DNA of 64,000 nt. It comes from Strigamia acuminata (taxonomy: Eukaryota > Arthropoda > Chilopoda > Geophilomorpha > Linotaeniidae). The notes beneath the pieces were generated by a model, which had not been told where the DNA came from, ran no database searches, and saw nothing but the letters and a program-made list of their open reading frames with translations. Each line of letters begins with the position of its first letter. The stretch's first letter is position 1. The stretch is from positions 3,596,001-3,660,000 of the forward strand of contig OX442322.1 of NCBI GenBank assembly GCA_949358305.1, given 5' to 3'. Position numbers and translations under genes: made by a program. Positions 51,779 to 61,993 of the stretch are shown here, piece by piece.

Positions 51779-52913
51779 CGTAAAACGTTGAACAAGACAC
51801 GACGCGGAGAACACAAAAGCCCGGAGAGTGGTACGGACTCGACGAATTTAATCGGAGCACTGCACTGCACTTCACTAGAACTGATCCCTCGTTGTTCGAA
51901 GCGGAGGACCAAAATTGGGAGTCGATGCTACAATCGACTGACGACCTGTGGCAAGTGTCCCCCCGACGTCCTTTACGACCACCTGGGGTCACGGGAGTGT
52001 CGGGTGGCGCAGGGCTCAGCCTTGCCACAGAATACAACAACGCGGTGTTCGGAATCGAACGTAGGGCGTTGAGGATTCTAATTGTCCCACCAAAATCCCC
52101 TCTTAATTCTAACAATTGAAAATTGACAGGAAGGAGAAATAGGTGAATCAACTGCGGTTGCAGTCCTCGTGCAAATGAAGGCACGGCGCGGTTTTTCTCG
52201 AAAAAACCAGACAAAAAGCGCAATTCGGACGTTAATATCCGAATTCTTCTCGAGAATTCGAGGCTCTTCTTCCTCTTGAAAGTTCGAAGATTACGACTGT
52301 TCACCGGGGAACTAAGCCGCCAATATTCGAGTATTGGATTCTCGTTGGAACTGTCGCCGAAGCTAAACAGTGTCGTACGGTGAAATCGGCGAAAAATCTG
52401 AAAATAAACAAAAATCGTCTCAAAATTCGCGAATCCCGCGTAATTTTGGACGACATTAAATGCAGAATCGCTCGGAAAACAGCCCTGGCTGTTGTAAAAC
52501 GTTGGAAACGTCGAAAAACCTGGAAATAACAATTTTTGCCGTGAAATTTGCGAATCCCGCACAATTCCAGGCAAATTTAAACACAAAATGGTGAAATCGA
52601 CGTCGTGACTCGTGAAAAACGTCGGTAATACGTCTCGTGCGTATGATGAAACGTGTGGCGAACGAAAATCCACTCGAACATCGTTGGGCACTGAAAATAA
52701 ATGTTTTTGGCGAAAAATCGCGATTTTCGCGAATTTTTCGTCAAAAATTACACAAAAAGCGAATGAATTCAGCAAACAACCATCCTCTGCTACCAATGTA
52801 GCAGAGGAGTGCGCAATTATCAGCGTAATTGCTGATAGGAAGCGTGAAAATAAACAAACGAGTCGTACTACGCGTACGAACGGGCGCGATACGACGCGTA
52901 TCGACTTCAGCAA
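51594..52913 (-). CDS. Copia-C leader open reading frame (uncertain)
   Basis: A 439-codon frame from within the 5' LTR through the leader and 185 bases into gag, in the phase that precedes gag by one base. It shares short segments with the same frame in Copia-A, for example LQPQ followed by IHLFLL and RILNALRS (RILGALRS in Copia-A). No known domain. It is the better of the two intact candidates for a leader protein because similarity to Copia-A can be followed in frame. Confidence 0.4.
   Translation of the reverse strand: MLKSIRVVSRPFVRVVRLVCLFSRFLSAITLIIAHSSATLVAEDGCLLNSFAFCVIFDEKFAKIAIFRQKHLFSVPNDVRVDFRSPHVSSYARDVLPTFFTSHDVDFTILCLNLPGIVRDSQISRQKLLFPGFSTFPTFYNSQGCFPSDSAFNVVQNYAGFANFETIFVYFQIFRRFHRTTLFSFGDSSNENPILEYWRLSSPVNSRNLRTFKRKKSLEFSRRIRILTSELRFLSGFFEKNRAVPSFARGLQPQLIHLFLLPVNFQLLELRGDFGGTIRILNALRSIPNTALLYSVARLSPAPPDTPVTPGGRKGRRGDTCHRSSVDCSIDSQFWSSASNNEGSVLVKCSAVLRLNSSSPYHSPGFCVLRVVSCSTFYDAKSSKLDRSDPDPRCRQLRGMAYVDEDVTQVGRTVETRHRKQRSRSHRSHDTEGTRPIYD
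52778..52795 (-). promoter_or_regulatory. Copia-C primer-binding site, initiator tRNA-Met
   Basis: On the minus strand TGGTAGCAGAGGATGGTT, one base after the LTR. The 11-base arms 52783-52793 and 52798-52808 are perfect reverse complements with a 4-nt loop. Confidence 0.88.
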
Positions 52914-53293
52914 ATGCGCGCGGTCTAATGCCGTTTATAAGCGCTAACAAATGCACTGAAATGTGCACTAAATGAACGACAATGTTTAAAACAATAAAAC
53001 AAGTTTAATATAAACATAATACATTACAAAAGAGTCCAATCTTGGAAGAAAATCAGCTAGGACACACACGGCTGTGTGTGTCGCCATCTTGGATTCAGAT
53101 AACAGTGATGAGGGCACCCTGGTGCCGACAACTGACATTAGATATGAACAAATCATTGAATTGAAGAACAAATCATAACAGAATCGAATAATAGTATGGA
53201 ATTACATACGGGACAGCGTTAAATCAACTATAACATCGAAAACAACAAAGTATAAACATATTCATCGATAAAAACACGGTCTTTAGACCAACA
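52797..53293 (-). repeat. Copia-C 5' LTR
   Basis: 497 bp. In element sense it starts TGTTGGTCTAAAGACC and ends CTCCTCTGCTACA, like the Copia-A LTR. It contains ATCCAAGATGGCG followed by the palindrome GACACACACAGCCGTGTGTGTC (53061-53095, minus strand). Confidence 0.9.
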
Positions 53294-53798
53294 GGTTTTA
53301 CAAGCAACTGTTAATCATCAAACAGCGCAGGATCACTGAATGGGTTCGAACATTGTTAAACTTTTCATTAATAAGTTTACTTTTCCAATTTTCGGACGAT
53401 TTTTCCGATATCGCAAGGCGCGATACGTAACGTCGACGTGGCGTTAATTTTTCGTCGAGAAAACGACTCAACGAGGAAGACGTAACGGCGACGACTCTCG
53501 GCAACCACACGAGAAGTGTGAACGAGCTGGGAACGAAAAACGATTGGATAAACGCGGAAAAGTTTAATGGAGGAATTTTCGAGGCGCAAAGACACTAAAA
53601 CGAGGAGAAAACAACACAAGAAGACTAGAACTTTTGTTTATATTGCTATTTGTTTTGAATATATTGTGAATATATTGTTAGATTAGTGCTGTGTTAGGAA
53701 ATAATACTAACATAATTTTAAGAGCGCATTAACCTCGTGGAAATTGCACTATTTTTCACGAGTAACTGTTTTGAAAGTGTTTTTGAGGAAATCTGTGT
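53294..53798 (+). other. Copia-D leader (and possible 5' LTR remnant)
   Basis: About 0.5 kb without a credible gene. A GGGTTCGAAC string at 53343-53352, about 18 bases after the proposed LTR end, could be a primer site complementary to an internal T-arm. It is nearly self-complementary, so I place little weight on it. Confidence 0.35.
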
Positions 53799-53840
53799 GT
53801 GTTTACGGTGTTTTTCACTCGGTGGACACTCGAAAGGAAA

Positions 53841-56800
53841 GTGACACTTTTGAATAGAACGAACTATGATACCTGGAAACAGCAAATGAAAGTGCTGTTG
53901 ATGCATCACGGATGTTGGGCCTTCACCGATGGAACACAAGAAGCGCTGGCACCTAGAGCATCTTGGCGAGATCGTTCAGACTACCAACTACGGAAGGGAC
54001 GAGCTTTCAGCTTAATATATTACGCGATAGAGGAGCAATACCACGAATTGCTCAGCGGGACCGAAGATGCGAAAACAGCGTGGGACACGCTGAAAACTAA
54101 CTTTGAACCGGTCTCGAGGGCGAGAATTATACGTCTGCTGGACGAATTCTTCAGCCTAAAGTACGATCCAGCAACGGAGACGATCGGCGTATTCGCGGAG
54201 AAGATACGCAATGCAGCAAAGCGACTAGCCGACGTCAAACACGACTTGGACAATTTATATCAGGCATTCCAGCTCATCCGATACCTGCCACAAGAATACC
54301 AGTCAATTGTGCAGAGTATTTATCGATGGGACGATAAGGATTTCACTTTAGAAAAGGTCGAAGCGGAATTGGTCGCCGAAGAGGGCAGATTGGCGCAGCA
54401 ACGAAGAGATTCTGGTCAGGGACAAATCATAGACGCCTTTGCTACAAGCCCGAACAACCCGAACACAAAGAACAGCGACAATTCTCAGAAATCCCAACAA
54501 CAAGGAAATTATAGTCAGAATAGTCGTGGTTTTCAAGGCGGACAAATTCGTGGCAAATCGAATTTTAGAGGCGGTAAAAATTCGCGGAGTTTTAGAGGAA
54601 ATACGACCGGATCATCACCACGAGGGCCGTCTTTTCGGTGCAATCAACCAGGGCACTGGGCAAGGGATTGCACAGCACAATTATCGTCGAATAACAGCCA
54701 GAACACGAATACAGCGGAAGAATTGGACACAAACATGTTCGATGTCGGTTTTCTCACCGAGTTGAGCGAAGAAGAGATGTTGCAGTGCAGCGCAGCCAAC
54801 AACTGTTGGATCTACGACACCGGGGCAACTGGACATTTCTGTAAAGACAGAAACCAATTTTTCAACTTTAAGGAAACAACAGGAACTATTAGCCAAGCGG
54901 ATAAGAAAACTTTGATTCAAATCCAGGGCGTCGGGGACCTCTGCGTGATGAGTTTAGTCGGAAACGAGACAATTCCGATTACGCTTAAGAAAGTTTATTA
55001 TGCGCCAGACTTGCGAAGAAATTTGTTGTCGGGACCATGCATTGATGAGGCACGATGCAAAGTCGCCGTTGGCTCAGGACTAGTCAAAATATACGATCCT
55101 CAGTGGAAGAGACAGCTGATGGAAGGTGTGAAGAAGGATCGTTTATACTACATCAAGCTAAGCGACCAGAAGCCAGACTTTGAGAAGTTACGACAAAAAG
55201 CGAATAGCAAAGCGAATGTTGGCGAACAGAAGAAACAAGAGCCAACCAATTTAACAAAGAACACAACAAAGAGCACATCTAATCCTGAGGAAGCAAGACT
55301 TTGGCATGAGCGGCTCGGCCACATCTATTTTCCAAGCGTGCAAGCAATGAGCAAAGGAGGTGCAGTAATTGGATTGCCAATTTTGGATGTGCCAATCACA
55401 CAATGCGACGTTTGCACATTAGCCAAGAAGAAAGCGATTTCTCATAAGTCATTGCCAGGAATTAGATCGACAGAGCCACTCCAATTGCTACACATGGATG
55501 TATGTGGAGCATTTAGCACACCAACACTCTCGGGAAGCATATACTTCTTAACTATCACGGACGACTTCTCTCGTTATTCGACAGTGTACTTAATGAAAAA
55601 GAAAGACGAAGTATTTGACATTTTCCAAAAACACGTGAAACGGATAGAACGATTGCTTGGAAAATCGGTTCTAGCAATTCGTACGGATAACGGTATGGAG
55701 TTCTGCTCAAACAAGTTTGGAGAGTATCTCCAAGGTCTAGGAATCGCTCACGAAAGGACTAACGCGTACACTCCTGTCCAAAATGGCGTTTCCGAGAGAC
55801 TTAACCAGACATTAGCAAATGGAATGCGAGCGCTTGTGTACGATGCCGGCTTGGAACATCGATTCTGGGGAGAAGCCATCCTGACTTTCAACTATCTCAG
55901 GAACAGGATCGCGAAGCTGAATTCGGACAAGACGCCGATGGAATTGTACTACGGACGCAAACCATCACTGAGACATTTGAGAAAATTCGGAAGTTTATGC
56001 TTTGTGCAGAAAAGAATTCGAGATGGCAAAATCGACAACAAGAGTCTGCATGGCATTATGCTCGGGTATTCGAGAATCACGAAAGGATATCGAGTATGGC
56101 TGCCAGAATTTTCCAAAGTAATCGAAACAAGTGACGTCAAATTCGTGGAAAGCAGGCGCGGTGTTGAAGGCGTGCTGGGCTTACCAGAAAAATACACGAC
56201 ATACATCGATAATTTGGACGACAATTTGGATATTGACAATGAGCGCCAATATTATTTGGATGAAGATGTCAGGCCGCCGCTACCCCCGCCAGCACCAGTC
56301 AAGAAGAAGGAGGACCCACAACTGGAATTGCCTCCAGTTAAATTGAAATTTAGACTACTAGACGAGAAATTGCAACATAATTTGCCAAATGTTAGACCGG
56401 AAGTGAAGATGCAGGGCACTTTGCCACAACCCGGACAAGCACTTTTGAATCCAGTTCCAACTATTCCTGCACTAGTTTGGAAGAAAACAGAGAAAATCAG
56501 ACCAACTGGACAGAAGGATATCGAGTACACGATCGAGGGATACGACAAACCCAAGTTACGCTCGATACCCGACGTGAAGCGTTATTGCACGGAGCATAAT
56601 CTTCGCGTACCTGAACATCTTTTTGAGGACAAAAGGAAAAAGAAGCCTTCTGAATCCAATACGACAGCAGATCATTTCGACATTGACTTTGATGATGTGA
56701 ATATCAACTTCGAAGCCAATCACCTAGAAGTCTACGTGCCTGTACGTTATGAAGAGATAGCGACTTTACCAGAAAAGAATAAATGGCGCCAGGCGATGAA

Positions 56801-58310
56801 CGACGAGATTGACACCATGCATAAGCGCGAAGTTTGGGAACTTGTTCCACCACCGCCCAACACTAAGATAGTGGGTTGCAGATGGATTTACACGACCAAA
56901 CAGAACGAAGAGGGGGAGATCGCACGTTATAAAGCGAGGCTTGTCGCGCAGGGTTTCTCCCAAGTCTACGGCGAATCGTATGAGGAGACATTCTCACCCG
57001 TGGTGGACTTTTCAATCGTGCGCTTTATGTTCACGCTGCTCGTTTGTATGCTCAAGTGGTCATACATTCAGGCAGACGTCAAGTGTGCGTATCTTTACGC
57101 AAAGTTGCATAAAACCGTCTACATGCGACAACCAAAAGGTTTCATCATTGAAGGCAAAGAGAACTATGTCTGCAGACTCCTCCGAGCCATATATGGTTTA
57201 CACCAATCAGGAAGAGAATGGGGAATAGAACTGGAGGAGACTTTGTTGAAACTAGGACTTGAACACGTAAATTGGTGCAATTGCGTCTATAAATACGGAG
57301 ATATTGCGTATCTAATCGTCTACGTTGATGATATCGTTGTCTTTGGAAAGCAGTACGAAGATGCGATGAAAATACTCAACATGATTGGAACGCAATTTGA
57401 TTTAGTGATACTCGGACAAACGAAAAAGTTGCTAGGAGTCGAATTTCATTCGCATCAACAACAATTAGTTCTTCACCAAAGGGCGTACGTGAACAAAGTG
57501 TTGTTAAAGTTTAAAAACCACTTGGAACATGTGAAGATTCGATCTCAACCGATGATGAAAGCAACTGTTCTCACGAAACGAGATTGTCCAGACACAATTG
57601 ATGAATTCAAAGCCATGGAAAGAATTCCATATAGAAGCTTACTTGGATGTTTGGCATTCATCGCGTCGAGGACAAGACCCGACATGACTTATGCAGTGAA
57701 CATCCTGAGTCAATTCCAATCGAATCCAGGGTGGGATCACTGGGTTGCGCTACTGGACTTACTCAGCTATTTGAGGACAACGAGAAATCACGGATTGATG
57801 TTGTTCCCGAATGACCGGATCGAGGTAATCGGATACAGCGACTCCGACTATGCGAACAACAGAGATGACCGGATCTCCGTTGGAGGAACACTAGTGACTT
57901 TGGGTAGCACACCCATCTACTGGCGCACCTTCAAACAACGGAACGTAACATTGTCAACAATGGAAGCGGAGTACGTAGCCCTTACAGAAACTGTCAAGGA
58001 CTACATCTGGATTGTTCGTGTTCTGCACGAGATATCCCCAGAGTTGGCTGGAAGATTCTCTCATTATGTCATGTGCGACAATATATCAACAGTGGACTTT
58101 ACAAAATCTTGTGTTGAGAATAGAAAAACAAAGCACATTGACATCCGTTACCATTTCATAAGAGAACTTGTTAAAAGAGATAATCTTCTAATTGTTCATG
58201 TAGGCACGAAGTCCAATTATGCCGATATCTTTACAAAGTCGGTCGATAAGGCTGACTTGGTGAAGTTTTGCGATCGTTTCTTAGTTGACTTAAGCATTTC
58301 GCGTGCTTGA
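53841..58310 (+). CDS. Copia-D Gag-Pol polyprotein, start codon apparently lost
   Basis: About 1489 residues in one uninterrupted frame. No ATG precedes the conserved Gag start (LLNRTNYDTWKQQMKVLL). The frame is closed upstream by TGA at 53784, and GTG 53841 sits where ATG is expected. Domains: UBN2-like Gag; knuckle FRCNQPGHWARDC, where the first Cys is Ser; protease WIYDTGATGHF; integrase HERLGHIYFPS with CDVC, LLHMDVCGAF, RTDNGMEF and VQNGVSERLNQT; RT YKARLVAQGFSQ and IVYVDDIVVF; RNase H YSDSDYANNRDDRIS, STMEAEYVAL and KHIDIRYHFIREL. It is clearly separate from Copia-A, -B and -C. Confidence 0.93.
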   Translation: MTLLNRTNYDTWKQQMKVLLMHHGCWAFTDGTQEALAPRASWRDRSDYQLRKGRAFSLIYYAIEEQYHELLSGTEDAKTAWDTLKTNFEPVSRARIIRLLDEFFSLKYDPATETIGVFAEKIRNAAKRLADVKHDLDNLYQAFQLIRYLPQEYQSIVQSIYRWDDKDFTLEKVEAELVAEEGRLAQQRRDSGQGQIIDAFATSPNNPNTKNSDNSQKSQQQGNYSQNSRGFQGGQIRGKSNFRGGKNSRSFRGNTTGSSPRGPSFRCNQPGHWARDCTAQLSSNNSQNTNTAEELDTNMFDVGFLTELSEEEMLQCSAANNCWIYDTGATGHFCKDRNQFFNFKETTGTISQADKKTLIQIQGVGDLCVMSLVGNETIPITLKKVYYAPDLRRNLLSGPCIDEARCKVAVGSGLVKIYDPQWKRQLMEGVKKDRLYYIKLSDQKPDFEKLRQKANSKANVGEQKKQEPTNLTKNTTKSTSNPEEARLWHERLGHIYFPSVQAMSKGGAVIGLPILDVPITQCDVCTLAKKKAISHKSLPGIRSTEPLQLLHMDVCGAFSTPTLSGSIYFLTITDDFSRYSTVYLMKKKDEVFDIFQKHVKRIERLLGKSVLAIRTDNGMEFCSNKFGEYLQGLGIAHERTNAYTPVQNGVSERLNQTLANGMRALVYDAGLEHRFWGEAILTFNYLRNRIAKLNSDKTPMELYYGRKPSLRHLRKFGSLCFVQKRIRDGKIDNKSLHGIMLGYSRITKGYRVWLPEFSKVIETSDVKFVESRRGVEGVLGLPEKYTTYIDNLDDNLDIDNERQYYLDEDVRPPLPPPAPVKKKEDPQLELPPVKLKFRLLDEKLQHNLPNVRPEVKMQGTLPQPGQALLNPVPTIPALVWKKTEKIRPTGQKDIEYTIEGYDKPKLRSIPDVKRYCTEHNLRVPEHLFEDKRKKKPSESNTTADHFDIDFDDVNINFEANHLEVYVPVRYEEIATLPEKNKWRQAMNDEIDTMHKREVWELVPPPPNTKIVGCRWIYTTKQNEEGEIARYKARLVAQGFSQVYGESYEETFSPVVDFSIVRFMFTLLVCMLKWSYIQADVKCAYLYAKLHKTVYMRQPKGFIIEGKENYVCRLLRAIYGLHQSGREWGIELEETLLKLGLEHVNWCNCVYKYGDIAYLIVYVDDIVVFGKQYEDAMKILNMIGTQFDLVILGQTKKLLGVEFHSHQQQLVLHQRAYVNKVLLKFKNHLEHVKIRSQPMMKATVLTKRDCPDTIDEFKAMERIPYRSLLGCLAFIASRTRPDMTYAVNILSQFQSNPGWDHWVALLDLLSYLRTTRNHGLMLFPNDRIEVIGYSDSDYANNRDDRISVGGTLVTLGSTPIYWRTFKQRNVTLSTMEAEYVALTETVKDYIWIVRVLHEISPELAGRFSHYVMCDNISTVDFTKSCVENRKTKHIDIRYHFIRELVKRDNLLIVHVGTKSNYADIFTKSVDKADLVKFCDRFLVDLSISRA

Positions 58311-58339
58311 TGAGAAATGAGATAATACGGGGGGCCGAA

Positions 58340-58658
58340 TGTTAAGATATGGCGTATATTAATAAGCAATTACTATTTACCACATGTACATATGTATATC
58401 TTTTTGTATTATCATGTAACCCGGTGTTAATGCATGTATTTGGCCAATGCGAGTAATCGCAGTGTTTGTTTACATACAGTGTTTGTATGCTGCCTACAGG
58501 TGGCTCTTATTGCAAAGAGGTCATGTGACCAATCAATAAAACTCACTTGATGTTTTGTTACTCACCTGTAAAGATGGACTCCAATTCTTTATCCACCTGA
58601 TGTTTTTCCAAACCACTGTTTTTACAAGTCACTACAAACTCTATATGATTATTCAACA
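58340..58658 (+). repeat. Copia-D 3' LTR
   Basis: 319 bp, TGTTAAGATATGG to TTATTCAACA, directly after the polypurine tract ACGGGGGGCCGAA (58327-58339). A polyadenylation signal AATAAA is at 58535-58540. The flank begins GGTTG. Confidence 0.8.
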
Positions 58659-59150
58659 GGTTGGCGCAAACGAGTTCAATTCATCGGAAGCGGAGGCGAC
58701 CGAACCAATGTCCGATTTCGCTGCCGAGTCGAGTACACTCGCGCCCCGACCCGAAGTGAATTTACACTTCATCTTGTAATATTTAGCTTCAAGGGCCTTT
58801 AACTCACTATTGTGGGTTAATAGCTCCTTCGAACGTGCATCTTTTATTGCTTCATTTTGTCTTTCGGCGTCATGAAACGCTTGACGCGCTTCGGACACCA
58901 AACGATCAGAATGTTGTGCTTCAGTACACTCGGCGGCGGCGTCATCTAACGCCTGCTGTCGCGTCGCAAGAAGCTCCTGAAAAGCTTCAATGAGGTCGTG
59001 CTGAGAACCGAGGTCACTCGCATCAACCCCCATTACCTCGGCTAACTTCTCAGCCAAGTCAGGATTAACATCAGGGTCCATCACAACTTTTTTCGTCAAA
59101 GATCTGTATCGACGTTTCGGAGAGCGTGATTGAGACCGTGTCTTAACCAT
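58659..59150 (-). CDS. Gypsy-C gag-like ORF, N-terminal 164 codons
   Basis: ATG 59150 follows a good splice acceptor (TTGGTTTTGTTTGCAG at 59183-59198, minus strand). The protein starts MVKTRSQSRSPKRRYRSL, a basic Ser/Arg N-terminus. A long helical region follows that is probably coiled coil (LLATRQQALDDAAAEC, FHDAERQNEAIKDARSKELL). The frame is truncated by Copia-D, and the last residues before a stop at 58653 are LTR-encoded. Gag identity is inferred from position; a host or other element gene is possible. Confidence 0.55.
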
Positions 59151-59198
59151 GAGTGAAGAGCGAACTTTCGTTGACTCGCACTCTGCAAACAAAACCAA

Positions 59199-61966
59199 CG
59201 TCAGATGATTAGCTGCAGCCAACCACAGTCGCCTACAACTAGGTCAACCTAGATTTTTACCAATGCTAGCAGTATCACCCTCTGAGAGCAGTGACCAGTT
59301 GATGGTTTTCTGGCGGGCCTTGAGCAATCCCAGGTCCAATCCAGAGTATTTTTAGGTTATTTGGACAAAAGATCTCAACCCGGGGAACAAAAGGTGCCAT
59401 AAAAGTCATCCTGTTCTCCCAGTTGTAAAATCTTTGCCTCATCATAAAATGTAGATGACAACAGCGATAAAGTAGGGGTTGCAGATTTTGACAACTCAAT
59501 CCCTATCAATAAAACCGTTGCCTTAGAGGTGCGCCTGCTCCTCGTTTGCACAGCAATCTGTTCTAAATCTATAAAAATGTAGAGAAACTGGTAAATGCAT
59601 TAAATTTTGGCTCATCTCTGCGCCCCAAAATATAAACTTAGCGGTTAAACTTTGGTATTTTTAATCCACGCCCCAAAAAATAAAAAATTAGCGAACACCT
59701 TTCTGGTACTTATCCACGCCCCAGAAGATAGAAACTGGCGAACATTTTTCCGGCATTTATCCACGCCCCAGAAGATAGAAATGGGCGACTGGAAGTTTAC
59801 TGACACTCCCAAACTAACAAACACAATGCATGGTTCGTTTTTCCCTTCGTGTTCTAAATTATTCACGCCAGAACCAAGTAGAAAAAACTGCGTATATCGA
59901 TTTTTCGTGGCATTTTCTCATCGCGCCCCACAGCTTCGAATGCTAAGGTCGTACGTTTTCCTTTGCGCTGGTGTATACGTCTGCCACCAGGTTTAACCCC
60001 TGCTGAAAACGCTAAAATCGCGTATTTTAGGCTTCCTTTGGCATAGCTAGCTCAAGCACTAAAATCACACCCAAAACACCACCAAGGTCGCGATAACCCT
60101 GATGAGGCAAAAATCGACCCAGTCACTTCAGACAAAGAGTGAAGAGAAATCGGCGACTGAATCTGGATTAGACCGGGCAGAGTACTGTTGAACACGGTCC
60201 AACGCCAGGATGTGTTAGGTCTAGACCCCAGGAGTGTCACATTCCCAATCCAATCCGGACATGAAAATAGAGTAGAGATAGGATAAAAGAAGGGTTTGAA
60301 GAAAAATGTGGCGTGTTTCACAAAGTGATCCACACACAGCACATTGAAAACAAAGATAAAAAAGATGTTGGGCTGGATTCACAGTCTCTTTTCAAAGCCG
60401 TTAGCCACCCAATTCGTGTTTGCCAACATCCCACGCGCGGTCCGAAAGCAAACACCGTTAGGCTCGACACCCAAGCAGTCCCCTGCAAGGGCCGCCTTCC
60501 CCGCTATTCGAGACCCAATTTCCGCGGTGAGGCAGCGAAATTGACCAAATGTGCCCTAAATGCGCATATAAAACACAAGCGCCAAAATCACGCCAAACCG
60601 CATCCACCAGTGCCTGGGACGGGGTTGGAAACCCAGTCTCTGTGTGCAGAAAGGAAAGTACGCGTGCTTGCAGCTCAAAAGATTACTCAAACCGCTGAAA
60701 CCAGGAATGTACCTCTGGCCAGTAATGAACAGAGCTTCCCTAGTTTGTACCAAACATAGTTCATCATCGTCCGGGCGAGGCACAGGGCTGAACCGGGATA
60801 TACTGCACCCAGCAGCATGCCTGCCCACCACAACAACACTACAACCACGTTTCCCGCCAAAAAACACACTCGGAAAAAGCACCAAATCGCCCGACCCAGG
60901 GAAAGAAATAAAAGACTTAATCTACCATTCATGCGGTGTGGTGCCGACCCTCTAAGACACTCAACAGCCACTCCCAACCTGATCCCATAACGATGAAGCT
61001 GTACATCCTCAACGCCTCAGACCACAAATTTTGAGCACCCACAAATGGTTCCCTTCCCTATAGGTTGCCCACCAAGAAATAAATCATAAAATAAAATAAA
61101 ATGATATTTAACTTATGTGCTGACTGGCCAGTGTCACCCCAAGATGCCTAAAGGAAACATCAAGGTCAGACCCAAACCAAACCAGACACACAAGAAAAAC
61201 ATACCCAAAAAAAATAAAAATGGCATTTGACTAATGTTATGGCCGGCTGTCGTTATAACAAAATGGACCTCAATTAGAACCAAAAAAAAACAAGTCAATC
61301 AAACTCAAGCCTGACCAATAAAAAAAGAAAAAAAATACCACAAAACAAAAGAAAATTGCACAAAGTCCCCAAAAATCTGAGCAATACCCAGCTCAAACCA
61401 AGAGAAAAATGTGGTAGAAGAAAAACAAATGTTCCCCAACCCGGCACTAAAAATAAACAAACAGTGCAATTGAAAAATGAAAACAAAAGCACTGTGAGGT
61501 CAAGTCGGTGCAAGGGGAGAGAAACACAAAAGATTAGGCACAATGGCATGCACCCCTGTGAGCCCGAGGGATGAGCAAATTCCCCTCAAACACCCAGAGA
61601 AACATCTACCAAAGTGTTTTTGGTTGGTTGCAGTGCGTCTGAAAATAAATTTCAGAGCCCCAACCACACCAGCACTGAGAAAAATACAGTTTAAAAAACC
61701 CTCAGATGAGAAAAATATCTGGTCTCCCACAACTAAACCCACTAGGACCTAAAATGGTTGACAAAACACTCCTCAAATCCCTCAGTCATAAAAAGCACTT
61801 AACCCCAAGTCCAAAACAAAAGAAAAGCAAAACAATACAATTGAGCCCCCACCAAGGAGTGAGACAAAATGTAACAAAAACCAGGGCATAAAGTAGAACA
61901 AAATGCACTCAAAATTTGACACACAAAGCAAACAAAATGGCGGGAACACAAAAAAAAATTTTCCAA
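59199..61966 (-). other. Gypsy-C leader, no gene seen
   Basis: 2.8 kb, rich in A and C on the plus strand. Short frames on both strands show no domain or conservation. It probably contains an intron ending at 59183. A minisatellite lies at 59613-59790. Confidence 0.45.
59613..59790. repeat. Short tandem repeat, about 48-bp unit, four copies
   Basis: The start ATCCACGCCCC recurs at 59664, 59712 and 59759, each followed by an A-rich stretch and GCGAAC or GGCGAC. A fourth, more diverged copy (ATCTCTGCGCCCC) starts near 59613. Copies 3 and 4 are the most alike. Confidence 0.75.
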
Positions 61967-61991
61967 GTTCAAATCTCGGACAGGGCCCTCA
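61967..61991 (-). promoter_or_regulatory. Gypsy-C primer-binding site, tRNA-Pro-like
   Basis: On the minus strand the site begins TGAGGGCCCTGTCCGAGATT and continues TTGAAC. Allowing one inserted base it follows the tRNA-Pro complement into the T-arm (GATTTGAAC). The 2-nt spacer to the LTR is the same as in Gypsy-A and Gypsy-B. Confidence 0.6.
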
Positions 61992-61993
61992 AT

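Larger units (their letters stand above)
49515..53293 (-). mobile_element. Copia-C, Ty1/copia retrotransposon, 5' half
   Basis: Minus-strand element of the same family group as Copia-A and -B. It has a 5' LTR (52797-53293), primer site, leader, and gag-pol up to the integrase core, where Copia-A is inserted. The rest (RT, RNase H, 3' LTR) should lie left of coordinate 1. The sequence right of its LTR begins GGTTT. Confidence 0.9.
53294..58658 (+). mobile_element. Copia-D, Ty1/copia retrotransposon of a different lineage
   Basis: Plus strand. The gag-pol ORF and 3' LTR (58340-58658) are present. The 5' LTR is not in the window. The first 31 bases after Copia-C (GGTTTTACAAG...ATCATCAAACA) resemble the last 41 bases of the 3' LTR (GTTTTTACAAG...TTATTCAACA), which suggests that Copia-C landed in the 5' LTR of Copia-D. 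Copia-D itself interrupts a gag-like ORF of Gypsy-C. Confidence 0.8.

Noticed and set aside
53343-53352. GGGTTCGAAC as part of a tRNA gene
   Set aside because: No cloverleaf partner sequences were found around it, and the string is nearly self-complementary, so it can occur by chance.
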